Positions 35,651-45,324 are shown, counted from the first letter of the stretch. The stretch: 64,000 bases of DNA from Candidatus Anammoxibacter sp. (GCA_021777055.1 JAIQZO010000059.1:1-64000), one strand, 5' to 3'. The notes: a model not told the origin generated them from the letters alone. A program made the numbers and translations.

Positions 35651-37147
35651 ATGGAACAATTAGGTCTGGATGAAGTAGTTTCTGCTGTTGGTGGTAGAAT
35701 TGGTGAGTTCTTTATAAGTAGAACTTCGTCCGGTATATTGTTTAACGGTATTTCCACGGATAGCAGGACAACTAAACCAGGTGATCTGTTTTTTGCGTTA
35801 ATCGGCCCTGATTTTGATGGGCATAATTACATAAACGAAGCAGTAACTAAAGGCGCTAAAGGAGCTGTTGTCAAATTTGGATATAATCAGTCAAATGTTA
35901 GAAGGGGGTATCAAGCTTCTGACACCTCATTAAAGACATGTCTGATCCATGTAGATGACACTACAAAAGCGTTGGGTGATCTTGCCGGATACTATCGTAG
36001 AAAGATGCCGGCCAAAATAATTGCCGTTACCGGCAGCAATGGTAAGACTACAACAAAGGATATGATTTATCATTTGTTGTCCAAAAATTTTAAGACCATA
36101 AAGTCAAAAGCCAGCTTTAACAATTTTATTGGTGTTCCACTTACAATATTTGACCTGGATACATCATGTAGTTATGGTGTTGTTGAGCTTGGGACAAATG
36201 CATTTGGTGAGATTCGTCGGCTTTCAGAGATAGCTTTACCGGAAATTGGAGTAATAACTAACATTTCAGAATCACATTTGGAAGGATTAGGAAGCATAAG
36301 CGGAGTGAAAAGGGCAAAGGCGGAGATGTTAGAAAACATCAGAAGCGGCGGGAGCCTTGTTCTTAATTGCGATGATGAAAATCTCATTGGAATTAGTAGA
36401 GATTTTAAACAGGGTGATGTGGCTAGTTTTGGAGTTAGTGACGCTGCTTCTGTCAGGGCCACGCAAATAGAGTATGAGGATAAAGGGTGGTCTTTTACTC
36501 TGAACCATAAAGATCGTGTTAAGCTTCCAATCCCTGGGTATTGTAATATATTTAACTGCCTGGCTTCATTTGCAGTTCTTTCTTTGTTGGGTATAGAGAT
36601 ACATAACCCTGAGAACTTATTTGATGATTTCTGCCCGGCTCCTATGAGGATGAGCAGTGAAACTATTTTGATTCCAGATAATAAGCGTTATGATGATAAT
36701 GGTACTGCTCTATCTGGTTCAGAAAATTCCGGGTTGCTTGTTGTCAATGATGCATATAATGCCAATCCGTCTTCCATGAAAGCTGCTGTTTGCGAGCTTA
36801 ACCAGATGCCATGTTCTGGTAGAAAGATTTTTATTAGTGGAGATATGCTTGAGCTTGGAAATGAAACGAAGAGGCTTCATCTAGAGTTGGGGGATGATAT
36901 AGGGCGAGGCAAGATTGATATGCTATGGGCAGTTGGAGAGCAGGCCTTATTTGTTAAAGAAGGAGCCTTGAATGCCGGTATGGCAGAGAATAGAATAAAC
37001 TGTTTTAAAACGTTTGAGGATTTACTTGGTTTTGCCCTGGCAAATTTGAAGGGGAATGATCTCCTTTTCATAAAAGGATCAAGGTTGATGAAGTTGGAAA
37101 GATTGGTAGCAGAAATAAAAGACTATTATCATGTGGATTCTAATTAG
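35651..37147 (+). CDS. murF: UDP-MurNAc-tripeptide D-alanyl-D-alanine ligase
   Basis: A 498-residue enzyme that adds D-Ala-D-Ala to the UDP-MurNAc tripeptide in the cytoplasm. Motifs are FNGISTDSRTTKPGDLFFALIGPDFDGHNYI at the N-terminus, the P-loop AVTGSNGKTTTKDMI, SFNNFIGVPLTIF, VVELGTNAFGEIRRLSEIALPEIGVITNI, VVNDAYNANPSSMKAAV and ISGDMLELGNETKRLHLELG. Slightly longer than typical (about 450-460), mostly from a loop around ETILIPDNKRYDDNG. It follows murE by 35 bp. Confidence 0.97.
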   Translation: MEQLGLDEVVSAVGGRIGEFFISRTSSGILFNGISTDSRTTKPGDLFFALIGPDFDGHNYINEAVTKGAKGAVVKFGYNQSNVRRGYQASDTSLKTCLIHVDDTTKALGDLAGYYRRKMPAKIIAVTGSNGKTTTKDMIYHLLSKNFKTIKSKASFNNFIGVPLTIFDLDTSCSYGVVELGTNAFGEIRRLSEIALPEIGVITNISESHLEGLGSISGVKRAKAEMLENIRSGGSLVLNCDDENLIGISRDFKQGDVASFGVSDAASVRATQIEYEDKGWSFTLNHKDRVKLPIPGYCNIFNCLASFAVLSLLGIEIHNPENLFDDFCPAPMRMSSETILIPDNKRYDDNGTALSGSENSGLLVVNDAYNANPSSMKAAVCELNQMPCSGRKIFISGDMLELGNETKRLHLELGDDIGRGKIDMLWAVGEQALFVKEGALNAGMAENRINCFKTFEDLLGFALANLKGNDLLFIKGSRLMKLERLVAEIKDYYHVDSN

Positions 37148-37164
37148 TTAGGGGGTAAAGTAGG

Positions 37165-38244
37165 GTGCTCTATTATTGGTTTTTTTCTACACAAAATGCT
37201 TCAACCGGAGACATAACTTTACGTGCAGGAATAGCGGCACTTATTGCCTTTATCATGAGTATAGTTTTTGGCTCTGAGCTTATAAAGCGATTACGGAAAC
37301 GCGGAGTTGCCGAAGACGTTACAAAAAAAGATTCCGAAGAACTGAAGAAGCTTCACAAATGTAAGGCTGGTGTTCCCACTATGGGTGGGATTACAATAAT
37401 TGCTGCGGTTCTTTTTGCTGTGTTGATTTGCGCGGACCTCTCCAACGGGTACGTTCTCCTTGTGCTTTTTACTACTGTATGGCTTGGGGTTCTTGGGTTT
37501 GTTGATGATTATATTAAACTCACACGTAAGCATGCTCATGGTTTACAAGACACTTCAAAGTTTATTTGCCAGCTTATTTTAGGCATTATTTTAGGCCTTA
37601 TATTATATCTCTATTTTCCAGGTGTTAATCATAGTGCCAATATTATTATCCCTATACTGAAAGATAACAGCATATTCTTAGGACTATTCTTTGTCTTGTT
37701 TGTTGCCGTTTTTGTTGTTGGGATGTCCAATTCTGTAAATCTTACAGATGGGCTTGATGGTTTGGCAATTGGATGTACTATAATTGTAACATTAGCTTTG
37801 GTTATCCTCTGCTACATATCTGGACGAGTGGACTTTAGTAGTTATTTACAGATGCCATATGTTCCAGGTAGCGGCGAGTTGTGCGTCTTTTGTGCCTCCC
37901 TGGTGGGGGCATCAATGGGATTTATCTGGTATAACGGTTTCCCCGCACAGATGTTTATGGGGGATACCGGATCTCTTGCCATTGGGGGAATGATCGCTAT
38001 CGTTGCCGTAGTTATTAAACAGGAAATATTGCTACTCTTTATGGGTGGGGTGTTTGTTATGGAGGCTTTATCGGTAATAATACAGGTGTTGGTCTTTAAG
38101 ATTACAAAGAAACGTGTATTTAGGTGTGCTCCCATACATCACCATTTTCAGTTTAAGGGTTGGCCAGAAACAAGGATAGTGCTAAGGATGTGGATAGTAA
38201 CAGCTTTATTGTCAGTATCAGGGTTAATATCTATGAAATTCTAG
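37165..38244 (+). CDS. mraY: Phospho-MurNAc-pentapeptide transferase
   Basis: A 359-residue integral membrane enzyme (about ten helices) that links phospho-MurNAc-pentapeptide to undecaprenyl phosphate, forming lipid I. GTG start with AGGGGGT upstream. The signature motifs are complete: KAGVPTMGGI, FVDDYIKLTRKHAHGL (catalytic Asp pair), NLTDGLDGLAIG, GFPAQMFMGDTGSLAIGG, and CAPIHHHFQFKGWPETRIVLRMW at the C-terminus. It lies 17 bp after murF. Confidence 0.98.
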   Translation: MLYYWFFSTQNASTGDITLRAGIAALIAFIMSIVFGSELIKRLRKRGVAEDVTKKDSEELKKLHKCKAGVPTMGGITIIAAVLFAVLICADLSNGYVLLVLFTTVWLGVLGFVDDYIKLTRKHAHGLQDTSKFICQLILGIILGLILYLYFPGVNHSANIIIPILKDNSIFLGLFFVLFVAVFVVGMSNSVNLTDGLDGLAIGCTIIVTLALVILCYISGRVDFSSYLQMPYVPGSGELCVFCASLVGASMGFIWYNGFPAQMFMGDTGSLAIGGMIAIVAVVIKQEILLLFMGGVFVMEALSVIIQVLVFKITKKRVFRCAPIHHHFQFKGWPETRIVLRMWIVTALLSVSGLISMKF

Positions 38245-38248
38245 TAAA

Positions 38249-39364
38249 ATGAAAATAGCGCATAGAAATCATAATGTTGAGTTTACCATATGTATTGTTG
38301 CCGCATTGATAGGTGTGGGCCTCATAATGGCATACAGTACGACGGTTATAGGACCTGGCTCAGTTAGCGATAATATGGGTGCGGTTATAAAGCATGTGGT
38401 TTGGATATTTATAGGTGCCATTTCAATGATAGTGTTGTCGTTTGTTGATTATAGACACTTTAAGAAACATTATTTACTATTACTTGTTGTTGGCCTATTA
38501 GGGTTGGCTTTTGTATTGATTCCAGGTGTTGGCGTCTCTGTTAATGGTGCCAGAAGATGGATAAGATTTAGTAGCTTTTTGGGATTTCAGCCGTCCGATC
38601 TGTCAAAGATTTGCCTTTTAATATTCTTGTCAGCCTATATTGAAAAAAATGATAAACATATTAAAGAATTTGTAAAAGGTTTTGGGCTGCCGATTCTTGT
38701 TGTTGCAGGTTATGCAGGACTGCTAATGCTGGAACCGGACTTCGGAACAACAGCATTTATACTGATGGTTTCCGTTTCTCTTCTCTTGATAGGCGGTACC
38801 AGGATCATATTTATGATTCTATCATTAGTTGCTGCCAGTCCCCTCATTTATACCATGCTGAATGAGAGCTATAGATGGAAACGGGTGCTTATATATTTAG
38901 ATCCGTGGAAAGATTCCGATGGTGCAGGATATCAGATTATACAATCATTAATTGCTTTGGGTTCAGGAGGTGTTTTTGGTAAGGGGTTAGGCGCCAGTCG
39001 ACAGAAACTCAACTTTCTTCCCGAAAGTAACAATGACTTTATATTAACTATAATAGGTGAGGAGATTGGATTTGTCGGTGTGTTTATCGTAATTACTCTA
39101 TTTGGATTACTGGTGTGGAATGGTATAAAAATTTGTAAAAGTGCGCCTGATCTGTTTGGGTTTTTAATGGCCTTTGGAATTACATTTATGATAGGTCTTC
39201 AAGCTGCTATAAACATTGCTGTTGTTTCAGCTGCAGTACCTACCAAGGGTATTCCTCTTCCTTTTATAAGCGCTGGAGGTTCTTCGTTAATTATCTCAAT
39301 GGCTAGTATAGGAATATTAGTTAGTATTGGTAAACAGGGAAGCCTTGACGCAAAAACACAGTAA
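38249..39364 (+). CDS. ftsW: SEDS-family septal glycosyltransferase FtsW
   Basis: A 371-residue polytopic membrane protein. SEDS proteins polymerise lipid II in partnership with a class B penicillin-binding protein, here the ftsI product. Motifs are GVSVNGARRWIRFSSFLGFQPSDLSKI, MLEPDFGTTAFILMV, GGVFGKGLGASRQKLNFLPESNNDFILTIIGEEIGFVG and VPTKGIPLPFISAGGSSLI. Its presence in the cluster after mraY is canonical. It starts 4 bp after mraY and ends just before murG. Confidence 0.97.
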   Translation: MKIAHRNHNVEFTICIVAALIGVGLIMAYSTTVIGPGSVSDNMGAVIKHVVWIFIGAISMIVLSFVDYRHFKKHYLLLLVVGLLGLAFVLIPGVGVSVNGARRWIRFSSFLGFQPSDLSKICLLIFLSAYIEKNDKHIKEFVKGFGLPILVVAGYAGLLMLEPDFGTTAFILMVSVSLLLIGGTRIIFMILSLVAASPLIYTMLNESYRWKRVLIYLDPWKDSDGAGYQIIQSLIALGSGGVFGKGLGASRQKLNFLPESNNDFILTIIGEEIGFVGVFIVITLFGLLVWNGIKICKSAPDLFGFLMAFGITFMIGLQAAINIAVVSAAVPTKGIPLPFISAGGSSLIISMASIGILVSIGKQGSLDAKTQ

Positions 39365-39401
39365 GATAGGGGTTGAGTACTTGGTAAACGAGGGTTATCG
39401 G

Positions 39402-40499
39402 TTGAAGGTTATTTTTTCAGGAGGAAGTACTGGCGGTCATTTGATGTCAGGCTTGAGTTTGGCAGAGGAGGTCAAGGATGCTTGTCCTAAATCAGAGATC
39501 ACATTCTTTGCCACATCAAAATCTTTTGAAAAAGAGTGTATTCAGGAAAAAGGCTTTTTGTTTAAGAAACTACCGTTTACAATAGGAAATAGAAGGTCTA
39601 TTTTTGGTAAAATGCGGTTCTATGTAGGGATGGTACTGGATACAGTATATGCGGGATTTGTTATCTGTAAAACAAGACCTGACATTGTTGTTGGACTGGG
39701 TGGGTATAGTTCTGTTCCGTCAATAGTTGGGGCAATGTTGTTGGCTACCCCTTTTGTCATTATAGAACAGAACCTAGTGCCAGGTAAAGTAAACAGACTA
39801 TTTTCTGGTAAAGCAAAAGAGGTATTTTGTCATTTTCAACAGTCCGTAAGATGGTTTAAAAGGACAAAGGCCGTTACGGTTACAGGTAACCCTGTTCGCA
39901 AAGATATCCTGTTTGCGCAGAAGGAGGTGGCTGCAACCGTGCTCGGATTATCACTGGACAAAGAGACAATATTGATAATTGGAGGTAGTCAAGGTGCTAG
40001 CGCCATTAATAAAGTGATGGTGGGTTGTTTACCACTGTTTGAGAAACGTTCTGACAAACTGCAGATTATTCATTGTACTGGAGATAATGATTTTGATGAG
40101 ATCAGTGCTGCTTATGGCAAATATAAGATAGATTCATATGTTTGTCCATTCTTAAGCAGTATGCAGCATGCGTATAGTATGGCAGATGTTGTGGTGTCAC
40201 GAGCCGGTGCCGGAACAATTACTGAAATTACGGCAGTAGGACTTCCGTCTATTTTGATACCATACCCTTTTGCGGCAGATAATCATCAATATTATAATGC
40301 ATTAGAGCTATCAACTCATGGAGCAGCATATCTTATAGAGGAAAAAGATTTTAACGAAAGAGGAGCAGAAGAGTTGATAATCGGACTTTTTGAAGATAAA
40401 AGCAAACGGATTGATATGTGCAGCAAAAGTCTGGAATTAGGAAAGCCAGAAGCTGCTGGTAAAATATTGCAAAGAATTAATCAGCTGCTTGTTGGGTAA
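39402..40499 (+). CDS. murG: UDP-GlcNAc:lipid I N-acetylglucosaminyltransferase
   Basis: Converts lipid I to lipid II at the inner membrane face. From the TTG at 39402 (GAGGG 7 bp upstream) the protein begins MKVIFSGGSTGGHLMSGLSLAEE, the standard MurG start. TTG codons at 39381 and 39327 would add 7 or 25 residues and cannot be excluded. Other motifs are VVGLGGYSSVPSIVGAMLLATPFVIIEQNLVPGKVNR, GNPVRKDIL, IIGGSQGASAINKVM and VVSRAGAGTITEITAVGLPSILIPYPFAADNHQYYNA. The glycine loop is GGSTGGH where GGGTGGH is commoner. Confidence 0.95.
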   Translation: MKVIFSGGSTGGHLMSGLSLAEEVKDACPKSEITFFATSKSFEKECIQEKGFLFKKLPFTIGNRRSIFGKMRFYVGMVLDTVYAGFVICKTRPDIVVGLGGYSSVPSIVGAMLLATPFVIIEQNLVPGKVNRLFSGKAKEVFCHFQQSVRWFKRTKAVTVTGNPVRKDILFAQKEVAATVLGLSLDKETILIIGGSQGASAINKVMVGCLPLFEKRSDKLQIIHCTGDNDFDEISAAYGKYKIDSYVCPFLSSMQHAYSMADVVVSRAGAGTITEITAVGLPSILIPYPFAADNHQYYNALELSTHGAAYLIEEKDFNERGAEELIIGLFEDKSKRIDMCSKSLELGKPEAAGKILQRINQLLVG

Positions 40500-40598
40500 T
40501 TCTTTACATGCTCCTTACTAGGATAGGCTGGATGAGAAATATATTTATTTTAAAAAGAAAGTTTCCTGCGTAATACAAAATAATAAAAGAGGGTGCAA

Positions 40599-42182
40599 AT
40601 GATAGAAACATCCGATCTACATGAGTTTAAGAGGCCAGTAGTTACAGCCTTAGAGGATCAGAATGATACTGCATATCCTTTTGATCTTACGCCAGAGAGA
40701 GATCTCTATTTTATTGGGATTGGCGGTATCGGAATGAGTTCTGTTGCCGGACTGTTGAAAAACAGGGGATATGGTATTTCCGGGTCTGACATGTTTGCAA
40801 ACTCTGTGACAACGCATCTTGAACATTTAGGTGTAAAGATAGATTTTAAACAAAACGGGCAAAGTATAGATAACAAGACTGATCTTATTGTCACTTCAGC
40901 TGCAATACCGGAAAGTAATCTTGATTTAGTAAAGGCAAGAAAATTAGGTATTAAGATAATTAAGTATTCTCAGCTTCTAGGCATGTTGATGAAGGATAAG
41001 AAAGGGATTGCTATTAGCGGGACTCATGGTAAAACAACGACAACGGCAATGGTCTCTTCAATATTACGATCTGCAGGACTTGATCCAAGCTGCGTTATTG
41101 GAGGGGAATCACCAGTGTTTAACGGTAATTACTGCAGTGGAAAGAGTGACCTGTTTGTAACAGAGGCTTGTGAGTATGATAGGACATTTCTCAACTTAGT
41201 GCCTCAAATTGCTGTGATTACAAACATTGATGAAGATCATCTGGACTGTTACAAGGATATTAATGAGCTACAGGGCGCTTTTGCGGAATTTGCTTCATCC
41301 ATAAACCCCGGCGGACTCTTAGTGATAAATAAGAAAGATTACAATCTGCTGAAAGACTTTGATGGAATAAAATGTAGAGTAGAAACCTTTGCTGTAGAAA
41401 ATGACGACGAATTAAGTGTAAACTCCGCAAATAAAAGGCCGAGATTTAAAGTAAACCGTGTAACGAAAGCTGTATGTACCCATGAGATGGCCTTGGATAC
41501 ACCTACATGGAGAGCTGAACGGTCTGTGTTTAAAGATGGATGGACATCTTTTAACGTATTTTATAATGGCGATTTTTTTGGAGATTTCACTATTTCAAAA
41601 CCGGGGATTCATAATGTGATGAATGCCCTTGCTTCAATAGCAATAGGTAACTATCTAGGTGTGCAAAAGGATGTTATAAAGGATTCACTTGCAGCATTTA
41701 ATGGTGTAGACAGAAGGTTCCAGCTGCTTGGTACAGTAAACGACATTACAATTATTGATGATTACGCACACCATCCAACTGCAATACGAGCAACATTGAG
41801 GGCCGCCAGGGAACGGTACCCGGATAAGAGGGTATGGTGCCTGTTTCAGCCTCATCAATATAGCCGGACAAAACAGTTGATGGATAGATTTGTGAAATCC
41901 TTTCAAGATGCAGATAAGGTTATACTTTCTGAGATTTACGCTGCAAGGGATAGCGATGAACATATTAGTGCTGTTAGTTCAGCGGATGTGGTAGCCAGGA
42001 TAAAGGCTTTGGATGTTGATGTCGACCTTATATCTGCTCATTCACAAATTGTTGAAAGATTGAGCGAAGAACTTAAGCCTGGCGATGTCTTAATCGTTAT
42101 GGGGGCTGGTGATATTTGGCGTGTTGGTGTAAATGTTTTAAGTGTATTAAGAACTAAATGTGTATTAGAAGGTACTACTTGA
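40599..42182 (+). CDS. murC: UDP-N-acetylmuramate:L-alanine ligase
   Basis: About 527 residues from the ATG at 40599; GAGGG just upstream makes it more likely than the GTG at 40593. It adds L-alanine to UDP-MurNAc. Motifs are YFIGIGGIGMSSVAGLLKNRGYGISGSD (UDP-binding), AISGTHGKTTTTAMVSSIL (P-loop), TEACEYDRTFLNLVPQIAVITNIDEDHLDCY, GVDRRFQLLG and IDDYAHHPTAIRATLRAAR. It is longer than the usual 460-490 residues because of an N-terminal extension of about 30 and an inserted stretch around ENDDELSVNSANKRPRF. Confidence 0.97.
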   Translation: MIETSDLHEFKRPVVTALEDQNDTAYPFDLTPERDLYFIGIGGIGMSSVAGLLKNRGYGISGSDMFANSVTTHLEHLGVKIDFKQNGQSIDNKTDLIVTSAAIPESNLDLVKARKLGIKIIKYSQLLGMLMKDKKGIAISGTHGKTTTTAMVSSILRSAGLDPSCVIGGESPVFNGNYCSGKSDLFVTEACEYDRTFLNLVPQIAVITNIDEDHLDCYKDINELQGAFAEFASSINPGGLLVINKKDYNLLKDFDGIKCRVETFAVENDDELSVNSANKRPRFKVNRVTKAVCTHEMALDTPTWRAERSVFKDGWTSFNVFYNGDFFGDFTISKPGIHNVMNALASIAIGNYLGVQKDVIKDSLAAFNGVDRRFQLLGTVNDITIIDDYAHHPTAIRATLRAARERYPDKRVWCLFQPHQYSRTKQLMDRFVKSFQDADKVILSEIYAARDSDEHISAVSSADVVARIKALDVDVDLISAHSQIVERLSEELKPGDVLIVMGAGDIWRVGVNVLSVLRTKCVLEGTT

Positions 42183-42222
42183 TGACTTCTTCTCTTTTTT
42201 TCTTTTTTAATATTAAATAAAT

Positions 42223-43179
42223 ATGGTATCAAATCAAATTAATGTAGCGGTCTTGATGGGCGGTGTATCAAATGAGCGTGGAGTATCATTGCGATCAGGT
42301 AATGAAGTATCAAAGGTATTGCGGGAAGCCGGGTACAACGTGATCGAAATTATTGTCAATGATACAGAATTGCATGAACTTAACAGTTATAATATAGACG
42401 TTGCGTTTATTGCACTCCACGGTACTTTTGGTGAGGATGGAGGGGTGCAGGAGCTGCTGGAAAGTAAAGGGATTCCATACATCGGTCCCGGTGTTGAGGC
42501 AAGCCGGTTGGCAATGGATAAGTTGGCATCAAAAGAGATTTTTGTATCTAATAACTTAGTTACGCCAGACTATATTGATGTATCCCAATATGGTAGCAAA
42601 GAGGAATTAGAGAATGCCGTGAAATCCATTGGTATGCCGGTTATAGTAAAACCCTCAATGGATGGTTCAAGTATAGGTATAAAGATAGCAAATAATATGG
42701 AACAGCTGCACGACGGAATCTCTTTTGCCCAAAAATATAGAGGTCCGGTTCTTGTCGAGAAATATATTGAAGGCAATGAGTTTACTGTGAGTATACTACT
42801 TGATAAGCCGTTACCTATTGTGGAGATAAAAACTGGATGCTGTTTTTACAGTTACTGCTCAAAGTATAAGAGTCATGATACAAAATACAGTACAAAAGTA
42901 AATATCACCAGGCAGGTTTACGAAAGTATTCAGGATCTGGCATTAAAGGCCCACTCTGCGTTAGGCTGTACAGACATGTCAAGGGTAGATATTATACTAG
43001 GTAAAGATGGAATCTCCTATTTGCTTGAAGTAAATACCATTCCCGGATTTACGGAAAGAAGTCTTTACCCCATGGCTGCAGAAGCCGCGAATATTAAATT
43101 CGCACAGCTATGTGACATACTTGTAACTAATGCAATAAAACGAAAGGGCAAAACGTTGGTAAATCAGTTTAATGATTAG
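42223..43179 (+). CDS. ddl: D-alanine-D-alanine ligase
   Basis: A 318-residue ATP-grasp enzyme that makes the D-Ala-D-Ala dipeptide used by MurF. Motifs are LMGGVSNERGVSLRSGNEV, IALHGTFGEDGGVQELLESKGIPYIGPG, MPVIVKPSMDGSSIGIKIA, VEKYIEGNEFTVSIL and LLEVNTIPGFTERSLYPMAAE (metal-binding Glu/Asn). The active-site loop usually written as DxxAKYxxGxT is changed to CCFYSYCSKYKSHDTKYST and carries two extra cysteines. It overlaps the ftsQ-like gene by 8 bp. Confidence 0.95.
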   Translation: MVSNQINVAVLMGGVSNERGVSLRSGNEVSKVLREAGYNVIEIIVNDTELHELNSYNIDVAFIALHGTFGEDGGVQELLESKGIPYIGPGVEASRLAMDKLASKEIFVSNNLVTPDYIDVSQYGSKEELENAVKSIGMPVIVKPSMDGSSIGIKIANNMEQLHDGISFAQKYRGPVLVEKYIEGNEFTVSILLDKPLPIVEIKTGCCFYSYCSKYKSHDTKYSTKVNITRQVYESIQDLALKAHSALGCTDMSRVDIILGKDGISYLLEVNTIPGFTERSLYPMAAEAANIKFAQLCDILVTNAIKRKGKTLVNQFND

Positions 43180-44020
43180 TCTACCAAAAAGAAAAAAAAT
43201 AGCCATAGTATGCATTATTACGATTTTCATTTCATCATGGATTGTTTATGGTTTGTATAGGGGCTTTACACTACTCCTTGACCAGGAAGAATTCAAGATC
43301 CGGAAGGACGATATATCGTTTGATATTCCCAGTTGGATTTCAGATAATGGAGTAGAACGTATAAACGATTTTATAGTCTTTCATGGTGAAGCAGGCCTGT
43401 TTGATAAAAATATTTCACAAGAAATTGCGTTTAGATACAAGCAGAATCATCTGTTTAAACGGGTGATTGCAGTAAAGCGGATCTTTCCTAACAAGATAAA
43501 CATGTCCCTTGAACTGAGAAAACCCCTTGCCGAGATAAATAGCAACAACGGTAACTTCTTGATTGACCGCGACAGTATAAGAATATCATATGACTATTAT
43601 AACTGGCCAATCAATGGTGAGCAAACTGTTTACATCTTAGTAAACAAATTAAAGAATACCCCCCTTGAAGGTAAGAAATGTAAAGACAAAAGAATAATTC
43701 TTGCCACAGACCTTGTAAGATTCCTCAAAAAAAACAATGCAGATAAGGTGCTCGAAATTGAAACCATAGACGCCTCAAATGCCGGAAAGAAATATACAAA
43801 AGATACTAGCGGTATAGTAATGTTGACAAAGAGCGGCACAATGATAAAGTGGGGACATACAGGGTTAGAAAAAGAGAGCGATGAACCTTCTGATGAGGTA
43901 AAATTAAAGAACCTGTTAAGCGTTGCAAGCGCCGCACGAGTTGCAGATAACGATTTCGCAGGATTGGAATATGTTGACGTCCGCTGGGCAAAGCCTGTGG
44001 GCAAAGAGATTGAATATTAG
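43172..44020 (+). CDS. ftsQ: FtsQ/DivIB-like division protein
   Basis: A 282-residue bitopic membrane protein. A basic N-terminus (PKRKK), one membrane helix (about 9-31), then a periplasmic region. The region contains a POTRA-like strand pattern (ISQEIAFRYKQNHLFKRVIAVKRIFPNKINMSLELRKPLAEI) matching the end of FtsQ POTRA domains (RxxPxxLxIxVxERxPxA). The C-terminal part is consistent with the FtsQ beta domain. The position immediately after ddl is canonical. It is the last gene of the cluster; no ftsA or ftsZ follows. Sequence similarity is modest, and context is the main support. Confidence 0.8.
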   Translation: MISLPKRKKIAIVCIITIFISSWIVYGLYRGFTLLLDQEEFKIRKDDISFDIPSWISDNGVERINDFIVFHGEAGLFDKNISQEIAFRYKQNHLFKRVIAVKRIFPNKINMSLELRKPLAEINSNNGNFLIDRDSIRISYDYYNWPINGEQTVYILVNKLKNTPLEGKKCKDKRIILATDLVRFLKKNNADKVLEIETIDASNAGKKYTKDTSGIVMLTKSGTMIKWGHTGLEKESDEPSDEVKLKNLLSVASAARVADNDFAGLEYVDVRWAKPVGKEIEY

Positions 44021-44449
44021 TTACATTAGGAAGAGTGTTTCTCGAATCTGTGAGAATAGTCAATGAGGTTAAGTTTATCTGATTCTTAAAGATAGCTTGG
44101 TACAAAAAGTTGTTATCTTTAGAAAACCTTGTATATTTAAGCAAGAATATCAAGATTCTTAAATGAACAGTTAATCTGCAATTTGTTATCTTTGAATGAA
44201 TCACAACATCAAATGATTATGTATTGTGATAAAATAGACGCAATTGGCATATTTAAGGATGAACGGGTAAAAGTTTTCAGTGTGGATTAAGATCCACAAC
44301 AATTCATTTAAGCAGCCAAACTGCTCAACTCAAAGTTAAATATTTTCACCTATAATTCGCAACCGACCATTTTGAATGTTTTTTGTACACAATATAATAT
44401 ACCCGCGTTTGATAATAAACGTTTTGCTACCCAAAACCCCGGAATAATA
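44021..44449. other. Intergenic region after the dcw cluster
   Basis: AT-rich, no palindrome or gene recognised. In particular no fragment of ftsA or ftsZ was seen in either strand. Confidence 0.55.
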
Positions 44450-44674
44450 ATGACAGTTAAAAAAGGAATATACAAACATCACAAAGGTAAGCTATATGAG
44501 GTGTTGGAAATTGCTAAACATTCAGAAACAGAGGAAGATTTTGTTGTTTACAGAGCTTTATACGGCGATTACGGGGTTTGGATTAGACCGTTAAAAATGT
44601 TTAACGAATCTGTTGAAAAAGACGGTACCTTTGTTAAAAGGTTTGAATATAAAGAGGATGCAAAGTATGCATAA
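44450..44674 (+). CDS. DUF1653 domain protein
   Basis: 75 residues from the ATG at 44450, which matches the family length; an upstream in-frame start at 44372 would add an unrelated 26-residue tail. The DUF1653 core is GIYKHHKGKLYEVLEIAKHSETEEDFVVYRALYGDYGVWIRPLKMFNE, typical of this small beta-rich family of unknown function, often encoded near housekeeping genes. Acidic and Lys-rich C-terminus. The ribosome site is weak (GGA). Confidence 0.88.
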   Translation: MTVKKGIYKHHKGKLYEVLEIAKHSETEEDFVVYRALYGDYGVWIRPLKMFNESVEKDGTFVKRFEYKEDAKYA

Positions 44675-44895
44675 AAGGTCAAGCAGAAGGTCAGACATTG
44701 GGAAATTAGTCTCTGGTAGGGCAGGGTAGGGACTTGAAATAAGAATAAAGTTGATTGCGGGCTATCGGACCAAATGACATTTGATAAATTATTTGTCTAA
44801 TAGTGTCAGATGCGATCCAAATCTACCATTTGCAGATTTTTGTATTTTACACAAAAATTACATATTAACTTTCTTTTAACTTGCTCTATTGTCCA

Positions 44896-44986
44896 ATGGT
44901 CAGATGTGACCCCGCAAGCAGACCCATGGTCAGATGTGACCCCGCAAGCAGACCCGCAAGCAGACCTGACCCCGCAAGCACACAAC
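44896..44986 (+). repeat. Short GC-rich direct repeats
   Basis: Two adjacent copies of a 30-bp unit (tggtcagatgtgaccccgca, then agcagaccca), followed by truncated copies of cccgcaagcagacc. The unit itself contains the imperfect palindrome ggtcagatgtgacc. Much more GC-rich than its surroundings, so possibly imported. Confidence 0.85.
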
Positions 44987-45185
44987 GACGCTGGCTGCTC
45001 TAGCGTTAAGGTCTGCCGACTACATTTCTGAAAATCGGACTTCATTGGTAAGATGATTCGTTGCACAAGAAAAAATTTCTTAATCCGGCTTCAGGGAGTT
45101 TGAAGTAGAGTAGGGTGAATGAACAATTGGGGGCACCCAAAGTTTAAGCATTAGATTTAGCTTGGATTTGTTCAAACTGACTGAG

Positions 45186-45225
45186 CCAAATCCTCAACAT
45201 AACTTTAGCTGCGTTGAGGATTTGG
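45186..45225. repeat. Perfect 13-bp inverted repeat
   Basis: ccaaatcctcaac (45186-45198) and gttgaggatttgg (45213-45225). The flanking minus strand reads as about 28 open codons ending in a stop near 45153, which may be a transposase scrap, but the family could not be recognised. No gene is called in 44675-45324. Confidence 0.6.
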
Positions 45226-45324
45226 AGATTGAAGCTTGTGTAAAGATCGCCTGAAGATTACCGCTATGTGTAACTGTTTCTTCTGAACAAGCCATTAGGG
45301 TCCGAAAAGAAGCAAATATATCAA

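Noticed and set aside
45150..45300. Transposase remnant on the minus strand (LQILNAAKVMLRIWLSQF)
   Set aside because: The translation looks protein-like but I could not link it to a family; not called as a pseudogene.
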